From Flavobacteriaceae bacterium (GTDB taxonomy: Bacteria > Bacteroidota > Bacteroidia > Flavobacteriales > Flavobacteriaceae), in the NCBI GenBank assembly GCA_030694835.1, contig JAUYUF010000233.1, forward strand, positions 1 to 19,368: DNA of 19,368 bases. Direction: 5' to 3'. Each line of letters opens with the position of its first letter. Within the stretch, counting starts at the first letter, position 1. Shown here in pieces: positions 5,378-12,408 of the stretch. Below the pieces are notes generated by a model that worked only from the letters and a program-made list of their open reading frames with translations, searched no databases and was not told the DNA's origin. The position numbers and the translations under genes are program-made.

Positions 5378-7552
5378 TTACAGTTTTATTTTTAGTCCAC
5401 CGTTTACAACAAACCCGTCAACTGGTGCATAAATATCTCTGAAAGTCGGGTTAGTAATTGAACCTGTATAAATAGTGTCAAACTTCGTTTGCCTTGTATT
5501 TCCGAAATTTTCAAAGTTTATGAAAACCGAAAACTTATCCCATATTTTTTCAACCATTAATCCAAAAAGCCAATATTCTTTCCCTATAGCTGCATCATTT
5601 AGTTCTTGAGGTGAGAAATAATAGGCTTCTAACCCAATTTTTAATTTATCTTCAATTTCATACATCAAAACATTATTTAGTCGGTGTTTTGCTACTAATG
5701 GAAAAGTTGTTGAGTTTCCGTTGTAATGTTCTTCTACATCAGCCAATGTGTAGCCTATAAAAAGTTTTAAGTCTCCATAAGATAGTTTCACATTGGTTTC
5801 AATTCCTTGGGTATCAATATATCCATTAGGTTGTTGAAACTCATATAAATTAGTAGTGGTTGAAGTAAGAATCAATGGGTCTTTTACTTGTGTATAAAAT
5901 AGTAACATATTTATGCTAAAAGACATTTTATCTGAAAGTGATGTTTTGTAGTTGATGTCAAAATTCCCACCGATAGATTGCTCTGCTTTTGTTTTTGAAA
6001 TATCAATTGGCAATACATTTCTAAACTGTATCCGTTCTGCATCTTCTGTAAAAATTGTTGGGGTTTTATATCCTAAACCTCCTCCAAGTCTAAATGATAA
6101 TTTTGGATTCACTTTTAAAAGTGATGAAACTCTCGGTAAAGCAAAAAACCCATATTTGTTTTGGTAATCACCACGAAAACCAGTTTCAAGTGCAAATTTT
6201 CTGGTTAAGTTCCAAGTGTTTTGAACAAAGCCTCCAATGGTTGTGTAATTGTAATCAACTACTTTTGATGTGTCAAATTTATTTTGATTGAATTTGTCTG
6301 TCCAAAGATTTAAACCAGTTACCCATTCTGAATTCTCACCCTTAAGACTATATGTTGCTTCACTGAATGAAGAAATCTGAATACCTGAAAATTTGTAATT
6401 TGGAATTTCAATAGATCTGTCATAATAACTCACACTATTTTTAAATGACAAATTTGATTTATCATTTATTATATGATCAAGACCCAATTGGGTACTATAG
6501 CGATTTGTTTTATTTTTTTCAAAATAGCTATGTGTATTGTATCCTTTGTTTTCAATATATTTTATATCCCCGCCAATTCGATCTTCAATGGTACTGTTAA
6601 GACCAATGTTAAGAGTTGTTTTATCATTTAAGTATACAAATAATTTTGGATTAATAGTAAATCTCGTAAATTTTGGGATTGCTGTTAACCCGATATTTGC
6701 TGGGTCATAAGGTGTTCCTACATTATAAGATGCAAAAATAGTTGCACCAACTTTATCATTTTTTTTCGAGTAAAACGCACTTGCATCTAAGCCCAATGCA
6801 GATGTTCCGTTAAGCATAAAACTTAATTCTTTTTCTTCTTTCGGTATTTTTGAAACAAGATTTACCAACCCAGCAATAGCACCCTCACCATAAAGGGTTG
6901 ATGAAGCACCTTTTATAACCTCTACTTGTTTTAAATCAAGAGGAACAATTTGTAATAAACTTAATCCACCCGAAAACCCTGAATAGAGAGGGTAGCCATC
7001 TTTTAATATTTGGGTGTATTTCCCATCGAGCCCTTGTATTCGAATACTTGAATTGTAGCTTGTAGCTGATGTTTGCTGTGTTTGAATACCTGTGCTTTCG
7101 TTCAACATCATACGAATATCTCCAGGTTTCATGTTTCCTTTTTCTTCTAGTTCTTCTCCTGAAATAGCTTCTATTCTTGTTGGAATATTCCCGATGGCCC
7201 TTCTAGAACGGGTGGCCGAAATTACCACTTGTTCAAGTTCTTCACCTTCGTGAGTAGAAAGAAAAATTTCTGTCGGTTCTGTTTGTGTCAAAGGGAAATT
7301 AAATATGCTCGTTTTTTCCTGATATCCGATATAACCAAAGATAATAATTTGTTTACCATTAGGAATATTTTTGATTTCAATAAAGCCGTTCTGGTCTGCG
7401 CTTGTACCAATAGTAGTACCATGTAAAATTGCTGTTGCACCGAAAAGTACTTCTTTACTTTCGCTGTCTTTGATAATGGCTTTGAACGTATTTTGTCCAA
7501 AGGCCAATGATGTATATATGATTGCCAACAAAGGCAAGATGAAATTTTTCAT
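5378..7552 (-). CDS. TonB-dependent outer-membrane receptor
   Basis: This 724-aa protein is an outer-membrane active transporter of the SusC-unlike, single-component type. An N-terminal signal peptide (MKNFILPLLAIIYTSLAFGQ) is followed by a carboxypeptidase-regulatory-like domain (about residues 22-105, with GTTIGTSADQNGFIEIKNIP and FGYIGYQE). Then comes a TonB-box-like EQVVISATR, the plug domain (about 110-235, with RIQGLDGKYTQILKDGYPL and VEVIKGASSTLYGEGAIAG), and a beta-barrel to the end (...NGGLKIKL). Substrate cannot be read from sequence. The preceding Cys/His-rich small protein suggests a metal or metal-complex role, since in Bacteroidota such small proteins often sit near metal-efflux genes. 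No partner SusD, pump or TonB gene is in the window. Confidence 0.93.
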   Translation of the reverse strand: MKNFILPLLAIIYTSLAFGQNTFKAIIKDSESKEVLFGATAILHGTTIGTSADQNGFIEIKNIPNGKQIIIFGYIGYQEKTSIFNFPLTQTEPTEIFLSTHEGEELEQVVISATRSRRAIGNIPTRIEAISGEELEEKGNMKPGDIRMMLNESTGIQTQQTSATSYNSSIRIQGLDGKYTQILKDGYPLYSGFSGGLSLLQIVPLDLKQVEVIKGASSTLYGEGAIAGLVNLVSKIPKEEKELSFMLNGTSALGLDASAFYSKKNDKVGATIFASYNVGTPYDPANIGLTAIPKFTRFTINPKLFVYLNDKTTLNIGLNSTIEDRIGGDIKYIENKGYNTHSYFEKNKTNRYSTQLGLDHIINDKSNLSFKNSVSYYDRSIEIPNYKFSGIQISSFSEATYSLKGENSEWVTGLNLWTDKFNQNKFDTSKVVDYNYTTIGGFVQNTWNLTRKFALETGFRGDYQNKYGFFALPRVSSLLKVNPKLSFRLGGGLGYKTPTIFTEDAERIQFRNVLPIDISKTKAEQSIGGNFDINYKTSLSDKMSFSINMLLFYTQVKDPLILTSTTTNLYEFQQPNGYIDTQGIETNVKLSYGDLKLFIGYTLADVEEHYNGNSTTFPLVAKHRLNNVLMYEIEDKLKIGLEAYYFSPQELNDAAIGKEYWLFGLMVEKIWDKFSVFINFENFGNTRQTKFDTIYTGSITNPTFRDIYAPVDGFVVNGGLKIKL

Positions 7553-7592
7553 TTGTATAATGATTTAAGTTAAGATATAAGTAATAGAATTG

Positions 7593-7635
7593 GCGGTACG
7601 AAGCACCGCTAACAGAAAGTGGCGAAGCTACTTAT
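7593..7635. repeat. Two GC-rich hairpins between DUF6660-like and receptor genes
   Basis: GCGGT/ACCGC (7593-7597 and 7605-7609) forms one hairpin. AAGTGGC/GCTACTT (7618-7624 and 7628-7634, one G-T pair on the plus strand) forms the next. Both enclose GAAG-type loops. They occupy most of the 90-nt gap and stand out from AT-rich surroundings, resembling the composition at 5143-5377. They may be part of a dispersed intergenic repeat; a terminator or mRNA-processing role is also possible. Confidence 0.5.
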
Positions 7636-7642
7636 TTTATCA

Positions 7643-7957
7643 TTAACTTATTTTGGGAGGTTGCCAGATTTTAGCAAAAAAGTCGTTTGCAAATTGAGAT
7701 TTATAAACAGCAACAGATTTGTCTTTAATGAAAGGGACTTCCTTGAAGTCAACCCCAACCCATGTAAAAACAAAACCCGAACAAGTTCCACAAGTAAAAA
7801 ATGGTGAACAAGCATTGCAATCGCTGTCTTTATGCTCTTGTGAATGATTTTCTGTGTACTTTGTTTTTATTTCGTCATTGCAGTTGTCGTCTGAACAACA
7901 AGGTGCTGTCACAAGGAACAAAACATATAATGATAGTATGAAACAAAGTATTTTCAT
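7643..7957 (-). CDS. Small Cys/His-rich secreted protein, DUF6660-like
   Basis: This 104-aa protein starts with a hydrophobic leader (MKILCFILSLYVLFLVTAP) and continues CCSDDNC. A His-containing acidic stretch follows (H38, H42), then a cysteine cluster, CNACSPFFTCGTC (Cys47, 50, 56, 59). There is no canonical lipobox because Pro precedes Cys20, so export by signal peptidase I is more likely than lipidation. From memory it resembles the DUF6660 family of Bacteroidota, small proteins often encoded beside TonB receptors and heavy-metal efflux pumps. That suggests periplasmic metal binding, but nothing here proves it. It lies 90 nt before the TonB receptor gene, on the same strand, and probably shares its transcript. 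Confidence 0.75.
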   Translation of the reverse strand: MKILCFILSLYVLFLVTAPCCSDDNCNDEIKTKYTENHSQEHKDSDCNACSPFFTCGTCSGFVFTWVGVDFKEVPFIKDKSVAVYKSQFANDFFAKIWQPPKIS

Positions 7958-8166
7958 CGGTGTAAATATAATAAATGTTTGTCTAGTAGTGTAAAAACTT
8001 TAGCTCTTTTAACTGTGAAGCGATCGCCTGAGTGTTGGCTTGTCTGTCGTTTTAATGTAGTTCAATGTGTCTACTGTCGTTTTTAGGGGTTGCAGGTAAC
8101 TCGTTATATAATTAATAAAAATAATTTTATCTCTTAAATATTTGAGGGATAACCTCAATCTACTAT
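7958..8166. other. Intergenic gap with mosaic sequence
   Basis: About 210 nt without a credible gene. The middle (8011-8106) is GC-richer and includes GCGATCGC (8020-8027), CTGTCGTTTT repeated 30 nt apart (8044 and 8074), and GGGGTTGCAGGTAACTCG. This resembles the atypical gap sequence near 5143-5377. A small hairpin TTGAGG-GATAA-CCTCAA (8142-8158) lies 8 nt past the stop of the next gene and may act as its weak terminator. Confidence 0.45.
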
Positions 8167-8451
8167 TTACTGTCCACCAAAAGGTGTTCCAAATATACCA
8201 ACTGCAAGTTCTGCCCAAACAATTAGAAATGCAACTGCAATAGCTATACTTAAAGCAATTCTGTACTTAGTTTTTGTTATTTTTCTTAATACAAGATTAA
8301 TCAAGAGACCTGTGCTTAATAAAAGAATACCCATAACTATAAAATCGAAACTTGTCCAAGTAACTTCTTCTGTGAACTGCATTGCTATGAACGGTATGAG
8401 TAATAGAATTGCTACTGTTATTAAAATGATATTCAGTCTTTTGTTTTTCAT
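8167..8451 (-). CDS. Small membrane protein with three predicted helices
   Basis: This 94-aa protein has a basic N-terminus (MKNKRLN) and three hydrophobic segments: ILITVAILLLIPFIAMQF, FDFIVMGILLLSTGLLINLVL and ALSIAIAVAFLIVWAELAVGIF. It ends with the short motif GTPFGGQ. I have seen similar small proteins in Bacteroidota ending in AELAVGIFGTPF, without known function. I chose the second ATG (8449-8451), not the one at 8461-8463, for two reasons: MKNKR is the more typical start, and a 7-bp hairpin (8463-8479) would abut the earlier ATG. It lies 47 nt downstream of polA on the same strand, so it may be read from the polA transcript. Confidence 0.75.
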   Translation of the reverse strand: MKNKRLNIILITVAILLLIPFIAMQFTEEVTWTSFDFIVMGILLLSTGLLINLVLRKITKTKYRIALSIAIAVAFLIVWAELAVGIFGTPFGGQ

Positions 8452-8498
8452 AAATATATTCATTTAAGAGTGTCTTAAAAATAGTAATTAAAAATCAA

Positions 8499-11324
8499 TT
8501 AATGTGCCTCTAACCAATCATTTCCTACTCCAACATCAACAATTAAAGGAAAACTCAACTTATAAGCATTTTCCATCAATTGTTTAAGAATTGGCAGTAA
8601 GGTTTCTTGTTCATCTTTATAGATATCAAACACCAATTCATCATGAACTTGCAATAACATTTTTGATTTGTAATTATTTGTTTTTAAATAATTATAGATA
8701 TTTATCATCGCAATTTTAATAATATCAGCAGCACTTCCTTGGATAGGTGCATTGACTGCATTTCGTTCATCACCCGATCTAACCATACTGTTTTGCGAGT
8801 TGATATTGTGCAAATAACGCCGTCTGCCCAACAAGGTTTCTACATATCCTTTTTCTCTTGCAAACTCTATTTGTTTATCAATAAATGATTTTAAGGTTGG
8901 ATAAGTTTGAAAATAAGTATCTATTAATTCTTTTGATTCTGTTCTATTTAAATCAGTTTGCTGACTTAAACCAAAAGAAGAAACCCCATAAATAATTCCG
9001 AAATTAACGGTTTTAGCATGACTTCTTTGTTCTTTTGTTACCTCATCTAACGGCACGTTAAATACTTTTGAGGCGGTAGATTTATGAATATCTTCTCCGT
9101 TTTTAAAAGCCTCAACCATCGTTGGATCTCCACTCATATCTGCAATTAAACGCAATTCAATTTGAGAATAATCGGCAGAAGCTAATAGGTAATTTTCGTT
9201 TCTTGGAACAAATGCTTTGCGAATTTCTCGTCCGCGTTCCGTTCTAATTGGGATGTTTTGTAAATTCGGATTGTTAGAACTCAATCTTCCAGTTGCTGCA
9301 ACTGCCTGACTAAAAGTAGTATGGATTTTTCTAGTTTTTGGATGTACTTCATTTGGCAATGCATCAACATAGGTGTTTTGTAGTTTAATCAAAGATCGCC
9401 ATTCTAAAATATTGGAAATAATAGGATGTTTATTGACTAAATTAACTAAAATTTCTTCACCAGTTGCATATTGTCCAGTCTTGGTTTTCTTTGGTTTATC
9501 AATCAATTTTAAATTATCAAACAAAACAACTCCTAATTGTTTTGGTGATGCTAAATTGAAGGTTTCGCCAGCTTGTTCATAAATTAATTTTTCAAGTTTA
9601 TGAATATCTTCAGTTAATTTTTTTGACAGATGTTTTAAAAAATCGATGTCAATTTTAATTCCTTCATATTCCATAGAAGCCAACACTTTTACTAATGGAA
9701 TTTCAATTTCATTAAAAAGTTTAGTCAGGTTATTTTTAGCTAATTCTTTTTCAAATAGCTGTTTAAGTTGAAAAGTAATATCAGCATCTTCAACAGCATA
9801 TTCTGTTATTTTATCCAACTCTACAGAACGCATGGTTTGTTGATTTTTGCCTTTTTTACCGATTAAATCTTCAATCGGAACTGGATGATAGTTTAAATAA
9901 GTTTCAGAAAGTACTTCCATATTATGACGCATATCTGGGTTGATGAGGTAATGCGCCAACATGGTGTCAAACTGAGGTCCTTTAATTTCAATTCCGTATT
10001 TCATCAAAATTTTTAAATCGTATTTCAGATTCTGAGCCACTTTTTCAATAGTTTCACTTTCGAAAAAAGGTCTGAATTCTTCTAACAATTGATAGGTTTC
10101 TTCTTGGTTTTCAGGAAATGGAACATAATATCCTTTTCCTTTTTCATAAGAAAAAGCAATACCAACCAAAGTTGCTTCAAAAGTATCTAAACTAGTAGTT
10201 TCGGTGTCAAAACAAACGGATTTTTGTTGTAATAAATAATTGATTAAAAGTTTGCGAGCAATTGGTGTATTGGTAAGTTGATAAAAATGTTCAGTATTAG
10301 AAATATTTTTATATCCTGAAATTTCCGATTGAGTAACATCTTCATTGGAAGGAGCTGAAAATAAATCAAATTGTTGAGTTTCTGATGTTGGCTTTTGAAT
10401 AGGTGTTTCAGTAGTTTTATTATTTTGTATTTGAATACCACGTTCTTTAAAAAATCGCATAAAACTTTCTGCCATTTGTCTAAATTCTAACTCTTGGAAA
10501 AGTGCTGTAGTTTTTTCAAAATCGGGTTGTGAAAGTTCAAAGTCTTTTTCATCAAATTCAATAGGACAATCTGTTATAATGGTAGCTAATTTTTTGGAGA
10601 GAATTCCTAGTTCTTTATTGGCTTCAATATTTTCTTTGAGTTTGCCTTTTAGTTCATGTGTGTTGGCTAATAAATTTTCTAAACTTCCGTATTCTTTAAT
10701 GAATTTTTTTGCAGTTTTTTCACCAACACCTGGAAGTCCTGGAAAATTATCAACAGCATCGCCCATCATACCAAGAAAATCAATTACTTGTAAAGGATGA
10801 TCAACTTCAAATTTTTCTTTGACCTGTTCAATACCCCAAATTTCAATGCCATTTCCCATGCGAGATGGTTTGTACATGAATATATTTTCTGAAACTAATT
10901 GAGCAAAATCTTTATCTGGAGTAACCATAAATACTTGATAATTTGCTTTTTCAGCTTGTTTTGCAAGGGTTCCAATTAAATCGTCAGCTTCAAATCCGCT
11001 TTTTTCAATAATAGGAATATGCATCGCTTCTAATAATAGATGGATAAAAGGAATAGCAATCTTAATAGCTTCGGGTGTTTCACTACGATGTGATTTATAT
11101 TCTGGAAACAAGTCATTTCTATAATCAGAACCATTTTTATCAAAAGCTACTGCTAAATGATCTGGTTTTTCACGTTTAATTACATCAACTAATGAGTTCA
11201 TAAAACCTAAAATGGCTGAAGTGTCTAATCCTTTAGAGTTGATTCTCGGATTTTTTATAAAGGCGTAATAACCTCTAAAGATTAAAGCATAAGCATCGAG
11301 AAGGAATAGTTTTTTTTTGGGCAT
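8499..11324 (-). CDS. polA: DNA polymerase I
   Basis: This 941-aa enzyme fills gaps and removes RNA primers in replication and repair. All three domains look intact. The N-terminal 5'-3' nuclease has FEADDLIGTLA, VTPDKDFAQLV and GDAVDNFPGLPGVGEKTA. The 3'-5' exonuclease has DTET (D373, E375), NLKYDLK (D436) and YAVEDAD (Y509, D513), so proofreading should work. The polymerase has motif A SADYSQIELR (D718), motif B RSHAKTVNFGIIYG (K771, Y779) and motif C QVHDELVFD. An ATG six codons upstream (11342) is open, but a -7 box at 11347-11354 would put transcription start at or inside that codon; the start at 11324 leaves a leader and gives the usual MPKKKLFLLDAYALIFRG. A 36-residue linker of low complexity follows the nuclease domain. 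Confidence 0.96.
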   Translation of the reverse strand: MPKKKLFLLDAYALIFRGYYAFIKNPRINSKGLDTSAILGFMNSLVDVIKREKPDHLAVAFDKNGSDYRNDLFPEYKSHRSETPEAIKIAIPFIHLLLEAMHIPIIEKSGFEADDLIGTLAKQAEKANYQVFMVTPDKDFAQLVSENIFMYKPSRMGNGIEIWGIEQVKEKFEVDHPLQVIDFLGMMGDAVDNFPGLPGVGEKTAKKFIKEYGSLENLLANTHELKGKLKENIEANKELGILSKKLATIITDCPIEFDEKDFELSQPDFEKTTALFQELEFRQMAESFMRFFKERGIQIQNNKTTETPIQKPTSETQQFDLFSAPSNEDVTQSEISGYKNISNTEHFYQLTNTPIARKLLINYLLQQKSVCFDTETTSLDTFEATLVGIAFSYEKGKGYYVPFPENQEETYQLLEEFRPFFESETIEKVAQNLKYDLKILMKYGIEIKGPQFDTMLAHYLINPDMRHNMEVLSETYLNYHPVPIEDLIGKKGKNQQTMRSVELDKITEYAVEDADITFQLKQLFEKELAKNNLTKLFNEIEIPLVKVLASMEYEGIKIDIDFLKHLSKKLTEDIHKLEKLIYEQAGETFNLASPKQLGVVLFDNLKLIDKPKKTKTGQYATGEEILVNLVNKHPIISNILEWRSLIKLQNTYVDALPNEVHPKTRKIHTTFSQAVAATGRLSSNNPNLQNIPIRTERGREIRKAFVPRNENYLLASADYSQIELRLIADMSGDPTMVEAFKNGEDIHKSTASKVFNVPLDEVTKEQRSHAKTVNFGIIYGVSSFGLSQQTDLNRTESKELIDTYFQTYPTLKSFIDKQIEFAREKGYVETLLGRRRYLHNINSQNSMVRSGDERNAVNAPIQGSAADIIKIAMINIYNYLKTNNYKSKMLLQVHDELVFDIYKDEQETLLPILKQLMENAYKLSFPLIVDVGVGNDWLEAH

Positions 11325-11346
11325 TGTGGATGTTTTATTCATATTT

Positions 11347-11354
11347 CAAAAGTA
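11347..11354 (-). promoter_or_regulatory. Candidate polA -7 box
   Basis: On the minus strand this reads TACTTTTG, fitting TAnnTTTG. Transcription should start within about 7 nt, near 11340, just upstream of the preferred polA start at 11324. The -33 element is poor (no TTTG at 18-20 nt), so strength is uncertain. The 121-nt gap is shared with the divergent thioredoxin-fold gene. Confidence 0.45.
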
Positions 11355-11434
11355 CGAATTGAAAACTAATTTATTTAAGTTTAAAAGAAATACTAAAATT
11401 TTACTAATCATATAAGTTTTATACAATAAAAGTG

Positions 11435-11442
11435 TATATTTG
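11435..11442 (+). promoter_or_regulatory. Candidate -7 box for thioredoxin-fold gene
   Basis: TATATTTG matches the -7 consensus exactly and lies 21 nt before the ATG at 11464, giving a leader of only about 14 nt. No TTTG is found at the proper distance upstream, where the sequence is TTACTAATCATAT. Confidence 0.45.
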
Positions 11443-11463
11443 GTTGAATAAATTCATTAAAAT

Positions 11464-11757
11464 ATGACCAAATTTGGTGAATTAATTGGTGTTGAAACCC
11501 CAATTTTAATTAATTTTTATCTTGCTGAAAAAAGCAATGAAAGTATATTAAAAACCCTTAAAGAAGTTTCTTCTTTAATTGGTCAAAAGGCTAGAATTAT
11601 AAAAATTGACATCAGTAAAAATGAATTATTAGCCGATGCATTAAAAATAAAAGGCAATAGTACTTTTGTAATTTATAAAGATGGCGAAATGAAATGGCGT
11701 CAAACCGGTGATACAAATGCTGACACTTTATTGCAAACGCTTCAACAGTTTATTTAA
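11464..11757 (+). CDS. Thioredoxin-fold protein lacking CxxC
   Basis: This 97-aa protein has the order of a minimal thioredoxin fold: TPILINFYLAEKS (strand plus start of helix 2), KARIIKIDISKNELLADALKI, and NSTFVIYKDGEMKWRQTGD before a final helix. Two hallmarks are missing. The W-C-x-x-C active site is replaced by FYLAEKSNES, and the cis-proline before the TF strand is Ser (GNSTF, where most relatives have a Pro). It should therefore not be an oxidoreductase; binding or scaffolding is a guess. It is divergent from polA and convergent with the CE4 deacetylase, sharing 8 nt with its 3' end. Confidence 0.82.
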   Translation: MTKFGELIGVETPILINFYLAEKSNESILKTLKEVSSLIGQKARIIKIDISKNELLADALKIKGNSTFVIYKDGEMKWRQTGDTNADTLLQTLQQFI

Positions 11758-12397
11758 TTTTTTCAAAAGTAAATCCTAAACTTGTATAGTGTTTTAAGAT
11801 TATAGGTAAGCAATATTGTAGTTTTTCATCTGCTTTATGGTGATCATGCATTACAATAATACTTCCATTTACAGTATTTTTCAATATGTTATTCAGTACT
11901 TTTTCTTTGCTGATATTTATATCAAAATCACCACTTAAAACATCCCACATTATTATTTTAAATCCTTTTTCTTTCAATTTATTTATTTGTGAAAACCTTA
12001 TTTTTCCATAAGGTGGCCGAAGTAATTTTGAATTTTGGATTTTAAATTTTGGATTTTCATTAAAATATTTTTCTGAATCTTCGATATTTTTAAGATAAAT
12101 AGAAGTGGTGGTTTTCCATCCATTTAAATGATTATTAGTGTGGTTTCCAACTGTATGTCCTTCTTCAATAATTTGTTGAAAAATAGCTGGAAACTTATCA
12201 ATGTTTTCACCCACACAAAAAAAAGTAGCTTTTGCATTGTGTTTTTTTAACTGCTCTAAAATAAAAGGTGTAATCTCAGAAGTTGGACCATCATCAAAAG
12301 TTAAATAAAGTTTCTTTTCAGAATTAGTAAAACTCCAAACCAAATCCTTAAAAAATGATTTAATAAAGTTTGGAGTTTTAACGATATAAAAATGCAT
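11750..12397 (-). CDS. CE4 polysaccharide deacetylase
   Basis: This 215-aa protein is a NodB-domain (carbohydrate esterase 4) metal-dependent deacetylase that removes N- or O-acetyl groups from glycans such as peptidoglycan or chitin-like polymers. All five motifs are present: TFDDGP (D35, D36), HTNNH (H86, H90, metal ligands), RPPYG (127-131), WDVLSGDFD (151-159) and IVMHDHH (H184). There is no signal peptide, so it may act in the cytoplasm, may be exported by another route, or may work on lipid-linked intermediates. A low-complexity insert (NPKFKIQNSK) just before RPPYG comes from a 14-nt DNA repeat. The gene starts 11 nt after the DUF2723 gene, so they share an operon. Confidence 0.93.
   Translation of the reverse strand: MHFYIVKTPNFIKSFFKDLVWSFTNSEKKLYLTFDDGPTSEITPFILEQLKKHNAKATFFCVGENIDKFPAIFQQIIEEGHTVGNHTNNHLNGWKTTTSIYLKNIEDSEKYFNENPKFKIQNSKLLRPPYGKIRFSQINKLKEKGFKIIMWDVLSGDFDINISKEKVLNNILKNTVNGSIIVMHDHHKADEKLQYCLPIILKHYTSLGFTFEKIK
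12024..12057. repeat. 14-nt tandem repeat inside deacetylase gene
   Basis: The unit AATTTTGGATTTT occurs at 12031-12043 and again at 12045-12057, preceded by a partial AATTTTG at 12024-12030. It encodes the KFKIQNSK insert in the CE4 protein in frame. Such AATTTTGG-type repeats are common between genes in Flavobacteria (recollection, not searched), so its place inside a coding region is odd. Confidence 0.8.
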
Positions 12398-12408
12398 GAA
12401 ATAATAAA

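Noticed and set aside
5174..5395. 73-codon plus-strand reading frame in the gap beside the receptor gene
   Set aside because: It runs through the 22-bp inverted repeat and into the antisense of the receptor 3' end. Its Pro/Arg/Cys-rich product looks like translated repeat sequence, not a protein.
5296..7635. Integron attC sites flanking the receptor gene
   Set aside because: I looked for the GTTRRRY and RYYYAAC core boxes around both hairpin regions. Only near misses (GTTAGCG, TCTTAAC) were found, and no integrase is present.
8020..8027. GCGATCGC octamer resembling the cyanobacterial HIP1 site
   Set aside because: A single copy in an atypical gap has no meaning by itself, and the genome is clearly not cyanobacterial.
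8009..8218. 69-codon minus-strand reading frame overlapping the end of the small membrane-protein gene
   Set aside because: It overlaps a better gene in another frame and spans the mosaic gap; its composition is not protein-like.
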